Positions 8,593 through 17,457 of a DNA stretch of 45,551 nt are shown piece after piece. The stretch is from Pseudomonas caricapapayae (GTDB taxonomy: Bacteria; Pseudomonadota; Gammaproteobacteria; Pseudomonadales; Pseudomonadaceae): the NCBI RefSeq assembly GCF_001400735.1, contig NZ_LJPW01000083.1, positions 1 to 45,551 on the forward strand, in the 5' to 3' direction. Positions within the stretch are counted from its first letter, which is position 1, and each line of letters opens with the position of its first letter. Made by a program: the position numbers and the translations under genes. Below the pieces are notes generated by a model, which had not been told where the DNA came from, did not search any database, and was given only the letters and a program-made list of their open reading frames with translations.

Positions 8593-10860
8593 ATGCACAC
8601 AACACGTGGGGATGGGGTCAGACACACGCTTCTGGCACAGGCAATCGATCGGGCTCATACGGCGCGGGGGCGGCGTTTTGGCTGGTTGTTGACCGGGCTG
8701 ACGGCATTGCCGTGGGTTCCGGCCGTAGCAGATACCGCAGCAGCGCAGAACACAGAGACGGTAGCGCTTGAGTCCGTCACCGTGACGGCCACGCGGCGCG
8801 AAGAGTCGCTGCAAAAGGTGCCGGTCGCCGTTTCTGTGATTCAGGGCGAGCAACTGGAGCGGGACAACCGCAACGGCGTGGCCAGTATCGTGCAGCAAGT
8901 ACCGTCGTTGAATTTCCGCACAGGGGCGTCCAACAAGGACACCTCGCTGTTCATTCGCGGTGTCGGCACCATTTCCACCTCGCCAGGCGTCGAGCCGACT
9001 GTGGCCACCGTGATCGACGGCGTAGTGTATGCGCGTCCGGGCCAGGCCACGCTGGACCTGCTCGACCTTGTGCGCATTGAAGTGCTGCGCGGCCCGCAAG
9101 GGACGCTGTTTGGCAAGAATGCTTCGGCGGGTGTGCTCAATGTCACGACCAAAGCGCCCACCGAAGAGACTCACGGTTATATCGATCAGTCGTATTACAG
9201 CGGCAACGAAAGTCGCACCCGCTTCGGCATCGGCGGCAGTCTGATTCCGCAGACCCTCAAGGGTTCGGTCACGACGCTGTTCGGCAGCTATGACGGCAAC
9301 GTCGACAACAAGCTCAATGGCCATGAAGTCAATGGCTACAACCGCAAGGGCGCGCGCGGCAAGCTGGAATTCACGCCCAATGACGACATTACCTTTACCC
9401 TGGCGGCGGACTACATGCAGTCCCACGACGATGCGCCCAACGGTGTGGTGAGCAAGGCCCTTACGCCGGCTTTTGCCAGCGCCCTGTCACCGGTCCGTGC
9501 CGACAGCGACAACCGCGATGTGCTCAGCGATTACCGCAGCCATGTCGAGGACGTCAACAAGGGCTTGTCCGGCCAGCTCGACTGGCAACTGGGCGACTAC
9601 ACCCTGACCTCCATCACTGCCTGGCGCGGCTGGGACAACACCCAGTATCAGGATGGCGACCGACTTGGTACGGTTACCGCCGCGTTCCCTGGCACCGAAG
9701 ACAAGGGCGACCTGGAATTCAACCAGTATTCCCAAGAGCTGCGCCTTGCATCGCCAAAGGGCCGGTTTGTCGAGTACGTGGGCGGGCTGTTCTACATGCA
9801 CGGCAAGAGCGACGAAACCTACCAGCGCACGCTTGTCACGCCGACTCGTCAGGACCGCGGCGTTGCCGATTACAGCACCACCACCGACAGCTATTCGGTG
9901 TTCGGCGAGACGACCTTCAACTTCACTCCTGACCTGCGCGCAATTGTCGGCGCGCGCTGGACTCACGACGACCTGGAATACGATCACCGCCGCGTATCGA
10001 CATCAGCCACGACCGTCAGCGGCATTCAGCCGGGCACCAGCAGTTCCGGTTCGGTCGACGAGGACGGCAAGTCCGGGCGTCTCGGCTTGCAGTATGACCT
10101 GAGCGACAGTGTGATGACCTACGTCACCTATTCACGCGGCTACAAAGGCCCGGCTTACAACGTGTTCTTCAATATGCAGCCGCGCGACACCGATGCGCTC
10201 AAGCCGGAGACCTCCAACACCTGGGAAGTCGGCATCAAGGCCACCACCTGGGATAATCGACTGACCACCAACCTGGCGGTGTTCCACAGCGACTACGACA
10301 ACTATCAGGCGAACTTCTTCGACAGCGTTGCCGGGCAGGTGGTTACGCGGTTGATCAACGCAGGCAGCGTCAGCACAGAAGGTGTCGAGCTGGATTATGC
10401 CTTGCAGGCCACCCGGAACCTGAAATTCTCCGGCGCACTGTCTTACACCAAGGCACGCATCGACAGCTTTGCCTGCCCGGCCGGTGCCGCGGCGTCATGC
10501 AACGTCGATGGCAAAACCCTGCCCTACAGCCCGGACTGGAAAAGCTACGTTCGCGCCGATTACACCATCCCGCTGGACAACGGTCTGGATATCGAACTGG
10601 GCACCGATTACAGCTGGCAGAGTGAAGTGCAGTACGACATCAGCCAGAACCCCGACACCCGACAGGGTGCCTACGGCATCTGGAATGCCAGTGTGGCGCT
10701 GGCTGATTACAACAGTGGCTGGCGCGTCGCACTGCTCGGCAAGAACCTCGCCGACAAGTCCTACTCGCCGATGCTGGCCACAGGCGGCAGCTACGTTTAC
10801 CGGTCTGTACCACGTGATGACGAGCGTTATTTCGGCGTGCAACTGCGCAAGGATTTTTGA
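8593..10860 (+). CDS. TonB-dependent outer-membrane receptor
   Basis: An outer-membrane active-transport barrel energised by TonB. It starts with a signal region (RRFGWLLTGLTALPWVPAVA). A TonB-box/plug entry follows (ESVTVTATRREESLQKVPVAVSV), then plug motifs around FIRGVGT and VLRGPQGTLFGKNASAGVLNV, and a long beta-barrel ending in an aromatic terminal strand (FGVQLRKDF). Length is 755 residues from the ATG at 8593. A GTG at 8545 is an alternative start; neither has a strong Shine-Dalgarno. The subfamily resembles receptors for organic substrates rather than classical siderophore receptors. The next genes (flavin monooxygenase, SsuA-like protein) suggest uptake of a sulfonate or sulfate ester, but the ligand is not determinable here. 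Confidence 0.87.
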   Translation: MHTTRGDGVRHTLLAQAIDRAHTARGRRFGWLLTGLTALPWVPAVADTAAAQNTETVALESVTVTATRREESLQKVPVAVSVIQGEQLERDNRNGVASIVQQVPSLNFRTGASNKDTSLFIRGVGTISTSPGVEPTVATVIDGVVYARPGQATLDLLDLVRIEVLRGPQGTLFGKNASAGVLNVTTKAPTEETHGYIDQSYYSGNESRTRFGIGGSLIPQTLKGSVTTLFGSYDGNVDNKLNGHEVNGYNRKGARGKLEFTPNDDITFTLAADYMQSHDDAPNGVVSKALTPAFASALSPVRADSDNRDVLSDYRSHVEDVNKGLSGQLDWQLGDYTLTSITAWRGWDNTQYQDGDRLGTVTAAFPGTEDKGDLEFNQYSQELRLASPKGRFVEYVGGLFYMHGKSDETYQRTLVTPTRQDRGVADYSTTTDSYSVFGETTFNFTPDLRAIVGARWTHDDLEYDHRRVSTSATTVSGIQPGTSSSGSVDEDGKSGRLGLQYDLSDSVMTYVTYSRGYKGPAYNVFFNMQPRDTDALKPETSNTWEVGIKATTWDNRLTTNLAVFHSDYDNYQANFFDSVAGQVVTRLINAGSVSTEGVELDYALQATRNLKFSGALSYTKARIDSFACPAGAAASCNVDGKTLPYSPDWKSYVRADYTIPLDNGLDIELGTDYSWQSEVQYDISQNPDTRQGAYGIWNASVALADYNSGWRVALLGKNLADKSYSPMLATGGSYVYRSVPRDDERYFGVQLRKDF

Positions 10861-10895
10861 GGCGTGGCCCGCAGTCACACAGTAAGGAGTGAGGT

Positions 10896-12221
10896 ATGAG
10901 CACGTCTGCTCGACAGATGAAACTGGGCGCTTTCCTGATGGCCACCGGGCACCACGTCGCTGCCTGGCGTCACCCGGATGTGCCTGCGGATGCAGGGCTG
11001 GATTTCAAGCATTATCGGCATGTGGCCAGGGTCGCGGAGGCTGCGAAATTCGACACCCTGTTCGTGGCAGACAGCGTCGCTGCCGCGACCGGTGATATCG
11101 CCAGCCGCATGGCACGCTCCGATCATTTCGAGCCGCTGACACTGCTCTCGGCGTTGAGTGCGGTGACGGATAACATCGGCCTGATTGCAACGGCGACGAC
11201 GACGTACAACGAGCCGTATCACGTGGCCCGCAAGTTCGCCTCGCTGGATCATTTGTCCGGCGGACGGGCGGGGTGGAATCTGGTGACGTCCGATGCCGCT
11301 GCCGAAGCGCAGAACTTCGGCCGCGCCGAACATGTGGGGCATGCCGAGCGCTACAGCCGCGCCCGAGAGTTTCATCAGGTGGTGACCGGCTTGTGGGACA
11401 GCTGGGCAGATGATGCTTTTACCCGCGACAAGGCCAGCGGTGAGTATTACGACCCGGCCAGACTGCATGTACTCAACCATCAGGGCGAGCACTTCAGCGT
11501 CAAAGGCCCGCTGAATGTGGCGCGCTCGCCGCAAGGGCAACCCGTGGTCGTGCAGGCCGGCTCCTCCGAAGTCGGGCGCGATCTGGCGGCGCAGACGGCG
11601 GAAGTGGTGTTCACCGCGCAGACCTCGCTGGCCAGTGCCCAGGCGTTTTACGCAGACATCAAAGGTCGTTTGAGCGCCTACGGACGTGACGCAGATTCGC
11701 TGAAAGTTATGCCCGGCGTGTTCATCGTCGTGGCAGAAACCGAGGCCTTGGCGAAAGCCAAATTCGAGTCTTTTCAGGAACTGGTCGAGCCTCGGGTGGG
11801 GGTTGCCCTGTTGGGGCGCATGCTGGGCAATTTCGACCTGTCGGGCTATCCGCTGGACGGCCCGTTGCCGGAATTGCCGCTGACCGACAGCGGCCAGCGC
11901 AGTCGACAGAAACTGCTTACCGAACTGGCCGATCAGGAAAACCTCACCCTGGCGCAACTGGGGCGGCGGATTGCCGGTGGGCGAGGGCATTACAGCCTGA
12001 TCGGTACGCCTGCGCAGATCGCCGATGAGCTGCAAGTGTGGTTCGAACACGGCGCGGCGGACGGCTTCAACGTGCTCGTGCCGCATTTGCCGGGCGGCCT
12101 GGAAGACGTTGCGCAATTGTTGGTGCCGGAGTTGCAGCGGCGCGGGCTGTTCCGTACCGAGTATGAAGGCGCGACATTGCGCGAGAACCTGGGCTTGCAG
12201 CGACCTGCTTACAGGTTTTGA
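10896..12221 (+). CDS. FMN-dependent monooxygenase, NtaA/SnaA/DszA family
   Basis: A class C, two-component flavin monooxygenase of the bacterial-luciferase superfamily, cytosolic and requiring FMNH2 from a separate reductase. The 441-residue TIM-barrel protein shows family hallmarks: N-terminal KLGAFLMATGHHVAAWRHP, the AAKFDTLFVADS region, LSGGRAGWNLVTS, NFGRAEHVGHAERYSRAREF, and the C-terminal GTPAQIADELQVWFEHGAADGF. These are shared with nitrilotriacetate, pristinamycin and dibenzothiophene-sulfone monooxygenases. AAGGAG stands upstream of the ATG. It starts 35 bases after the TonB receptor, so the two are probably co-transcribed. No flavin reductase is encoded nearby. The likely role is oxidative release of sulfur or nitrogen from an imported organic compound; the substrate is unknown. 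Confidence 0.87.
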   Translation: MSTSARQMKLGAFLMATGHHVAAWRHPDVPADAGLDFKHYRHVARVAEAAKFDTLFVADSVAAATGDIASRMARSDHFEPLTLLSALSAVTDNIGLIATATTTYNEPYHVARKFASLDHLSGGRAGWNLVTSDAAAEAQNFGRAEHVGHAERYSRAREFHQVVTGLWDSWADDAFTRDKASGEYYDPARLHVLNHQGEHFSVKGPLNVARSPQGQPVVVQAGSSEVGRDLAAQTAEVVFTAQTSLASAQAFYADIKGRLSAYGRDADSLKVMPGVFIVVAETEALAKAKFESFQELVEPRVGVALLGRMLGNFDLSGYPLDGPLPELPLTDSGQRSRQKLLTELADQENLTLAQLGRRIAGGRGHYSLIGTPAQIADELQVWFEHGAADGFNVLVPHLPGGLEDVAQLLVPELQRRGLFRTEYEGATLRENLGLQRPAYRF

Positions 12222-12278
12222 TTGTTACCGTGCATTCATCGTTACACACAAGGCCGCTCTGGATTCTGGCCGAAGGCC

Positions 12279-12390
12279 GTGGGAGCGAACTTGTTCGCGA
12301 AGGCGGCGGTTCAAACAATACATTTTTCAAAGAATATGCCGGCCCTTTCGCTAACAATGCGGATCGCCGCCCCGGTCGCTCCCACGCCCT
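12279..12390. repeat. Inverted pair of Pseudomonas REP elements
   Basis: GTGGGAGCGAACTTGTTCGC (12279-12298), with its internal GCGAAC/GTTCGC hairpin and GAAGGCGG tail, is a standard Pseudomonas REP. A second, more diverged copy faces it at about 12364-12390 (reading GCGTGGGAGCGACCGGGGCG on the minus strand). The pair fills most of the 243-base gap between the monooxygenase and binding-protein genes and may separate their expression. Confidence 0.7.
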
Positions 12391-12464
12391 GCGGGCAGAA
12401 TCAAAGAAAGATTTGTGTATGGCAATGGCTTTAGGGCATAGACCACTGAATTAAAGGATTACCC

Positions 12465-13400
12465 ATGAAACCATTCACCTTCATCGCCGCCATTCTGGCT
12501 TTCAGCGGCTTGCTCAATGCAGCCTCTGCCGACGAGCCTGACGCCTTGCGCATCGGCTACCAGAAAGGCTCGATCACGCTGGTGCTGGCCAAGGAGCACG
12601 GCCTGCTGGAGAAGCGTTTTCCAGAAAAGAAAATCAAATGGATCGAGTTTCCGGCCGGCCCGCAAATGCTGGAGGCGTTGAACATTGGAAGCCTGGACAT
12701 CGCTTCGACCGGCGACATTCCGCCGATCTTCGCTCAGGTCGCAGGTGCCGATCTGGTCTATATCGGCGCAGAACCGGCCAAGCCGCAGGCGGAAACCCTG
12801 CTGGTGCGCAATGAAAGCCCGCTGCACAGCGTTGCGGAATTGAAGGGCCGCAAGGTCGCCCTTCAGAAAGGCTCCAGCTCCCACAACGTGGTGCTGCGTC
12901 TGCTGAACAAGGCAGGCCTGACCTTCAAGGATATTCAGCCGGTATACCTGACCCCTGCCGATGCCCGCGCCGCTTTTGAAAACGGCAGCGTCGATGCCTG
13001 GGCGATCTGGGACCCGTATTACTCCATTGCCATGAGCGAAGGCCATAGCCGCCTCTTGGCCAATGGTGAAGGGCTTGGACTGTCCGGGCCGTTCTATACC
13101 GCACGCCGGGCGTTTTCCGAGGAAAACGCTGCGTTGGTGCAGCACGTCCTTGATGAGCTGACTGTGGCCGATGGGCTGACCCGCTCGCAGCGCACCGAGA
13201 GTATTCAGATCCTGGCGCGCAGCATGGGCTTGTCCGAAGCAGTCATCACTCAGTATCTTGATCATCGACCTGAATCGCCCAGCCTGCCGATCACACCCGA
13301 AATCGTACGTGCGCAGCAGGCGACCGCCGATCTGTTTTACGACAACCACCTGATACCCAAGCGGGTCGATATCCAGAAGGTGGTCTGGCAAAAGCCATGA
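12465..13400 (+). CDS. SsuA-like periplasmic sulfonate-binding protein
   Basis: A periplasmic ligand-binding protein of the aliphatic-sulfonate/nitrate/taurine class (311 residues). A clear signal peptide (MKPFTFIAAILAFSGLLNAASA) is followed by the diagnostic start of SsuA proteins, LRIGYQKGSITLVLAKEHGLLEKRF. Further family features are FPAGPQMLEALNIGSLDIASTGDIPPIFAQ, LKGRKVALQKGSSSHN and VDAWAIWDPY. An AAGGA-type ribosome site precedes the ATG. No SsuB ATPase or SsuC permease genes are adjacent, so it must use components encoded elsewhere or be an orphan. Its position behind a TonB receptor and flavin monooxygenase supports a sulfonate-scavenging role, by inference. Confidence 0.88.
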   Translation: MKPFTFIAAILAFSGLLNAASADEPDALRIGYQKGSITLVLAKEHGLLEKRFPEKKIKWIEFPAGPQMLEALNIGSLDIASTGDIPPIFAQVAGADLVYIGAEPAKPQAETLLVRNESPLHSVAELKGRKVALQKGSSSHNVVLRLLNKAGLTFKDIQPVYLTPADARAAFENGSVDAWAIWDPYYSIAMSEGHSRLLANGEGLGLSGPFYTARRAFSEENAALVQHVLDELTVADGLTRSQRTESIQILARSMGLSEAVITQYLDHRPESPSLPITPEIVRAQQATADLFYDNHLIPKRVDIQKVVWQKP

Positions 13401-13481
13401 TTCTCGCGTGGCGAGCAGATTTTTCCGGCTCGCGAACGCACCGCAGAACGCCTCGAATATCCCCAGACAAGAGAGGATTCA

Positions 13482-14519
13482 ATGACCTACATCGCTGCCG
13501 AAAATCGTTACAACGACATGCCTTATCGCCGTACCGGCCGCAGCGGGCTGGTGCTTCCGGCGCTGTCGCTCGGCCTGTGGCACAACTTCGGCGACAGCAC
13601 GCCGATCGACACGCAGCGTGCCATGTTGCGCACAGCGTTCGACCTGGGTATCAACCATTTCGACCTGGCCAACAACTACGGTCCGCCCTACGGCAGTGCC
13701 GAGATCAACTTCGGTCGCCTGTTGCGCGAAGACTTCAAGCACTACCGCGATGAATTGATCATCTCCAGCAAAGCGGGTTGGGACATGTGGCCGGGTCCTT
13801 ACGGCCAGGGTGGTGGTTCGCGTAAATACGTGCTCGCCAGCCTTGACCAGAGCCTGCAACGCATGGGGCTGGATTACGTCGATATCTTCTATTCTCACCG
13901 CTTCGATCCGGACACTCCGCTGGAGGAGACCGCCGGCGCACTGGCCACCGCGGTGCAGCAGGGCAAGGCTCTGTATATCGGTATCTCCTCGTATTCCGGG
14001 GCCAAGACTCGCGAGATCGCTGCGTTGCTCAACGAGTGGAAAGTGCCGTTGCTGATCCACCAGCCGGCTTACAACCTGCTCAACCGCTGGGTCGAAAAAG
14101 ACCTGCTCGACGCGACCGAAGAGCTGGGTGCCGGTGTGATTGCCTTCACTGCGCTGGCTCAGGGGCTGCTGTCTGACAAGTATTTGAACGGCGTGCCCAA
14201 GGATGCACGGGTCAACCGTCCGGGCGGTGGCTCGCTACAGGCTTCGCACCTGTCCGAGCAGAATATTGCCCATGTGCGCGCGCTTAACGAAATCGCTCAG
14301 CGTCGCGGACAAAGCCTGGCGCAAATGGCTCTGGCCTGGACGCTGCGCGACCCGCGCGTGACGTCGGCGCTGATCGGCGCGAGCCGTCCCGAGCAGATCA
14401 TCGAAAACGTCGGCGCACTGAAGAACTTGGCGTTCAGCCCGGAAGAGCTGACCGAGATCGACAGTTTTGCGGTGGAAGGCGGGATCAACCTGTGGGAAAA
14501 GCCATCGCTGGCTGAGTGA
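13482..14519 (+). CDS. Aldo/keto reductase, YghZ/Gpr (AKR14) type
   Basis: An NADPH-dependent oxidoreductase with the aldo/keto reductase TIM barrel (345 residues). It carries the start MPYRRTGRSGLVLPALSLGLW, the catalytic Asp/Tyr segment HFDLANNYGPPYGSAE, the lysine of LIISSKAGWDMWPGPYG, the histidine in DIFYSHRFD, and the nucleotide-binding GASRPEQIIENV. The WPGPYG insertion marks the L-glyceraldehyde-3-phosphate/methylglyoxal reductase (YghZ) group and is close to Kv-beta proteins. GAGAGG precedes the ATG. It lies 81 bases after the binding-protein gene and may detoxify an aldehyde released by the monooxygenase. That link is inference from neighbourhood only. Confidence 0.9.
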   Translation: MTYIAAENRYNDMPYRRTGRSGLVLPALSLGLWHNFGDSTPIDTQRAMLRTAFDLGINHFDLANNYGPPYGSAEINFGRLLREDFKHYRDELIISSKAGWDMWPGPYGQGGGSRKYVLASLDQSLQRMGLDYVDIFYSHRFDPDTPLEETAGALATAVQQGKALYIGISSYSGAKTREIAALLNEWKVPLLIHQPAYNLLNRWVEKDLLDATEELGAGVIAFTALAQGLLSDKYLNGVPKDARVNRPGGGSLQASHLSEQNIAHVRALNEIAQRRGQSLAQMALAWTLRDPRVTSALIGASRPEQIIENVGALKNLAFSPEELTEIDSFAVEGGINLWEKPSLAE

Positions 14520-14540
14520 TGCCAGCGCTTCGCTTGTTTT

Positions 14541-14594
14541 GACTATCGTTACCGCGCTCCGCGTGGGAATGCAGTTCCGGATGCTCTGTGTCCT
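14541..14594. repeat. P. syringae-type intergenic repeat, copy 2
   Basis: GACTATCGTTACCGCGCTCC, GCGTGGGAATGCAGTTCCGG and ATGCTCTGTGTCC follow one another. This is the same repeat family as 7217-7267 in the opposite orientation, here just after the aldo/keto reductase stop. Confidence 0.6.
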
Positions 14595-14602
14595 GCATTG
14601 AC

Positions 14603-14643
14603 TGGTCGTTCATGCCAATTCAGAGCATTGGCATGAACGACCA
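14603..14643. terminator. Perfect 17-bp hairpin between convergent genes
   Basis: Arms TGGTCGTTCATGCCAAT (14603-14619) and its exact complement (14627-14643) flank a seven-base loop between the aldo/keto reductase and ntrC, which converge. There is no T-run on either side, so it is not a standard intrinsic terminator. It may stop or protect transcripts from both directions. Confidence 0.5.
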
Positions 14644-14655
14644 TCATATAACCAC

Positions 14656-16092
14656 TCAGCCTTCATCAGCCTCGTCGTCATCCCCGCCATCGACCTTCAT
14701 GCCCAGTTCCTTGATCTTGCGGGTCAGGGTGTTGCGACCCCAGCCCAGCAGCACGGCGGCATCGCGGCGGCGGCCGGCGGTGTGCTTGAGGGCGGTTTCG
14801 ATCATGATCCGTTCGAACGTCGGCACGGCACTGTCCAGCAGGCTGGACTGACCGCGAGACAACGCCTGATCGGCCCACTGACGCAAGGCCTGCTCCCAGT
14901 TGGTGACCGGGGCGGCGTCTTGCGGCAGGCTCAGCAGTTCCGGTGGCAGGTCGCTGATGTGCACTTCACGACCCGAAGCCATGACCGTGATCCAGCGGCA
15001 GGTGTTTTCCAGCTGACGAACGTTGCCTGGCCATGGCAGGTGCTTGAGGTATTCCTCGGTCTCGGCCTTGAGCAGCTTGGGTTCGACCGCCAGTTCCTGC
15101 GCAGCACGGCTCAGGAAATGCTTGGCCAGGGTCGGGATGTCTTCGCGACGGTCCGACATGCGTGGAATGTGAATGCGGATCACGTTCAGACGGTGAAACA
15201 AGTCCTCACGGAACTTGCCGGCCTGCACCAGGGTTTCGAGGTTCTGGTGAGTCGCGGCAATGATGCGCACGTCGACCTTGACCGGCGTGTGCCCGCCAAC
15301 CCGGTAGAACTCGCCATCGGCCAGCACACGCAGCAGGCGGGTCTGGGTGTCGGCTGGCATGTCGCCGATTTCATCGAGAAAAAGCGTGCCGCCGTCGGCC
15401 TGCTCAAAACGACCGCGACGCAGGTTGGCCGCGCCGGTGAAGGCGCCTTTTTCGTGGCCGAACAGCTCCGATTCCATCAAGTCCTTGGGAATCGCCGCCA
15501 TGTTCAGCGCAATGAACGGCGACGCCGAGCGCGGGCTGTGGCGGTGCAGTGCATGAGCGACCAGCTCTTTACCGGTCCCCGACTCACCGTTGATCAGGAC
15601 CGTGATGTTGGAATGACTCAAGCGACCGATTGCGCGAAACACTTCCTGCATCGCCGGCGCTTCACCGATGATTTCAGGGGTGCGGGTCAACGTCGGCGCG
15701 ACGTCCAGACCCTGCTGTTCCTGAGCGTGCTGATTGGCACGCTTGACCAGCGATACGGCTTCGTCGACGTCGAATGGTTTGGGCAGGTACTCGAACGCGC
15801 CACCCTGATAAGAGGCCACTGCGCTGTCCAGGTCCGAATGGGCAGTCATGATGATCACCGGCAGACGCGGATGCTGCTCGCGAATCCGTGCCAGCAGGTC
15901 CAGACCACTGGCGCCGGGCATGCGGATGTCGGAAATGATCACGTCCGGTTGCTGACGGGCCAGACGGCTCATCACCCCGTCGGCGCTGTCGAAGCTCTGT
16001 GTGGTCATGCCTTCCTGTTGCAAGGCCTTTTCCAGTACCCAGCGAATAGAACGATCGTCGTCTACGATCCAGACAGTTTCACTACGGCTCAT
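14656..16092 (-). CDS. ntrC: Nitrogen regulation response regulator NtrC
   Basis: The sigma-54-dependent activator that, when phosphorylated by NtrB under nitrogen limitation, turns on glnA and nitrogen-scavenging genes. The 478 residues have three domains. The receiver domain has the acidic DDD pocket at 11-13 and the phospho-acceptor Asp55 in IISDIRMPG. The AAA+ domain has Walker A GESGTGKE at 169-176 and the sigma-54 contact loop GAFTGA at 216-221. A C-terminal Fis-type helix-turn-helix follows (RRRDAAVLLGWGRNTLTRKIKELG). The ATG overlaps the ntrB stop by four bases, so the pair is translationally coupled. Nothing is missing or unusual in the protein. Confidence 0.97.
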   Translation of the reverse strand: MSRSETVWIVDDDRSIRWVLEKALQQEGMTTQSFDSADGVMSRLARQQPDVIISDIRMPGASGLDLLARIREQHPRLPVIIMTAHSDLDSAVASYQGGAFEYLPKPFDVDEAVSLVKRANQHAQEQQGLDVAPTLTRTPEIIGEAPAMQEVFRAIGRLSHSNITVLINGESGTGKELVAHALHRHSPRSASPFIALNMAAIPKDLMESELFGHEKGAFTGAANLRRGRFEQADGGTLFLDEIGDMPADTQTRLLRVLADGEFYRVGGHTPVKVDVRIIAATHQNLETLVQAGKFREDLFHRLNVIRIHIPRMSDRREDIPTLAKHFLSRAAQELAVEPKLLKAETEEYLKHLPWPGNVRQLENTCRWITVMASGREVHISDLPPELLSLPQDAAPVTNWEQALRQWADQALSRGQSSLLDSAVPTFERIMIETALKHTAGRRRDAAVLLGWGRNTLTRKIKELGMKVDGGDDDEADEG

Positions 16093-17174
16093 GTCGAAGC
16101 TGCTCCTTGTTCCAGCGGCAGGAAGATCGAGAACGTGGTGTGGCCGGGATGGCTGTCACACTCGATCAAGCCCTGGTGCTGGCTGATGATGTTCTGGGTA
16201 ATGGCAAGACCTAGCCCTGTGCCATCCGGGCGGCCACTGACCATTGGGTAGAAAATGGTTTCCTGAAGTTCGGCCGGAATACCGGGGCCGTTGTCGATGA
16301 TCTCGATCTTGCTCACCAGTCGATGGCGAACGTGCCCGATGGTGAACTGGCGCATGGCGCGGGTACGCAGGGTGATCCGGCCCAGGCGCAGCTCGTTCTG
16401 GCCACTGATGGCCTGCATCGCGTTGCGCACGATATTGAGCACGGCCTGAATCATTTGCTCGCGGTCGATCAAGACGTCAGGGATGCTTGGATCGTAGTCG
16501 CGCACCAATGTGATGCAGCCCTGACTTTCTGCTTCGACCAGGCTGCACACTCGCTCCAGCACTTCATGCACATTGGTCATGGCCAGCGACGGCAATTTGT
16601 TGGAGCCCAGCATGCGGTCGACCAGATTACGCAGGCGGTCGGCCTCTTCGATGATGACGTTGGTGTAATCCTTGAGGCTCTCTTCCGGCAACTCGCGGGC
16701 CAGCAGTTGTGCGGCTCCGCGAATGCCGCCCAGCGGATTCTTTATTTCGTGAGCCAGGCCGCGCACCAGCATCTTGGTGGTTTCCTGTTTGGACAACTGC
16801 GCCTCTTCCTTGGTGATGCGCAGCAGCCGGTCACGCGGGTGTACCTCAAGCAGCAGCAGGGTATCGCCCTTGCTGAGAATCGGCGTCACCGCATAGTCGA
16901 CAGTCAGGGTCTGACCGGTCAGTGCAGTGAGCATCGCTTCGCGTTTGGTGAAAGGGTGAGCCTGTTCGACTGCCTGGCGCAGCGAACTCAAGGCTTCGGC
17001 CGACTCGGTGAACAGCTCGCTGATGAATTGCCCATGGCTGCGCTGCCCGCTGATGGCCAGCAGCATTTCCGCCGCCGGGTTCATGTACTCAAGACGCAGA
17101 TCGGCGTTGAGCAGAATGGTGGCAGTGGTCAGGTTATCCAGTAACAGTCTGTGCAGCGCATCGCTGATAGTCAT
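16089..17174 (-). CDS. ntrB: Nitrogen sensor histidine kinase NtrB
   Basis: A cytosolic histidine kinase/phosphatase that phosphorylates NtrC and is controlled by PII proteins. The 361-residue product starts at the ATG at 17172-17174 (MTISDALHRLLL), with GAGG upstream; this is the normal length. The open frame runs on to 17432 but would swallow the promoter and NtrC site. It has a PAS domain (residues about 5-110) and the H-box His142 in GLAHEIKNPLGG. The HATPase motifs N (NIVRNAMQAI), G1 (DNGPGIP) and G2 (GTGLGLAI) are present. A sigma-54 promoter and a consensus NtrC site stand upstream, so ntrBC has its own nitrogen-controlled promoter about 2.8 kb from glnA. Confidence 0.96.
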   Translation of the reverse strand: MTISDALHRLLLDNLTTATILLNADLRLEYMNPAAEMLLAISGQRSHGQFISELFTESAEALSSLRQAVEQAHPFTKREAMLTALTGQTLTVDYAVTPILSKGDTLLLLEVHPRDRLLRITKEEAQLSKQETTKMLVRGLAHEIKNPLGGIRGAAQLLARELPEESLKDYTNVIIEEADRLRNLVDRMLGSNKLPSLAMTNVHEVLERVCSLVEAESQGCITLVRDYDPSIPDVLIDREQMIQAVLNIVRNAMQAISGQNELRLGRITLRTRAMRQFTIGHVRHRLVSKIEIIDNGPGIPAELQETIFYPMVSGRPDGTGLGLAITQNIISQHQGLIECDSHPGHTTFSIFLPLEQGAAST

Positions 17175-17280
17175 GAATCGTGTTGACCTCTTTTGGCACA
17201 TTGCAGTCGCGCAATGCTGGTGCTGGTTGGTCTGCGCCAGCAGGAGCAAAGCCACCAATACGGTGCTGTGCCAGTGAAGT

Positions 17281-17296
17281 TGCAAAAAACAAACCA
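17281..17296 (-). promoter_or_regulatory. Sigma-54 promoter of ntrBC
   Basis: The minus strand reads TGGTTTGTTTTTTGCA. The GG and GC are ten bases apart, and the -12 element TTGCA is perfect. The predicted start is near 17271, about 97 bases upstream of the ntrB ATG. CAC of the -24 element is not conserved, so strength is uncertain. Confidence 0.6.
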
Positions 17297-17425
17297 AGGC
17301 TCCGAAAAGAAGCGCTTTATCTGCAAAGGCGGGCGGTTTTTCGAGAGAGTGCCCGCATACGGCGCTACCTGCAGAGCGTTCCTGAACCAAATTGGGCTGT
17401 ATTGTTGCGCAGGTGCGCATATGGC

Positions 17426-17440
17426 GCACCAAAAAGGTGC
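17426..17440. promoter_or_regulatory. NtrC-binding site upstream of ntrB
   Basis: GCACC-AAAAA-GGTGC is an exact match to the NtrC consensus GCACC-N5-GGTGC. It is centred about 160 bases upstream of the start predicted for the ntrB sigma-54 promoter. It implies that phosphorylated NtrC activates its own operon. Confidence 0.75.
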
Positions 17441-17457
17441 TTTGATTTTATCGGGGA

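Noticed and set aside
14782..16251. A 489-codon plus-strand open frame opposite ntrC
   Set aside because: ntrC has all three domains on the other strand; the antisense frame has no recognisable domain.
17175..17432. N-terminal extension of NtrB with a hydrophobic stretch that could look like a membrane anchor
   Set aside because: NtrB is cytosolic and 361 residues long in relatives; the extension covers the sigma-54 promoter and NtrC site.
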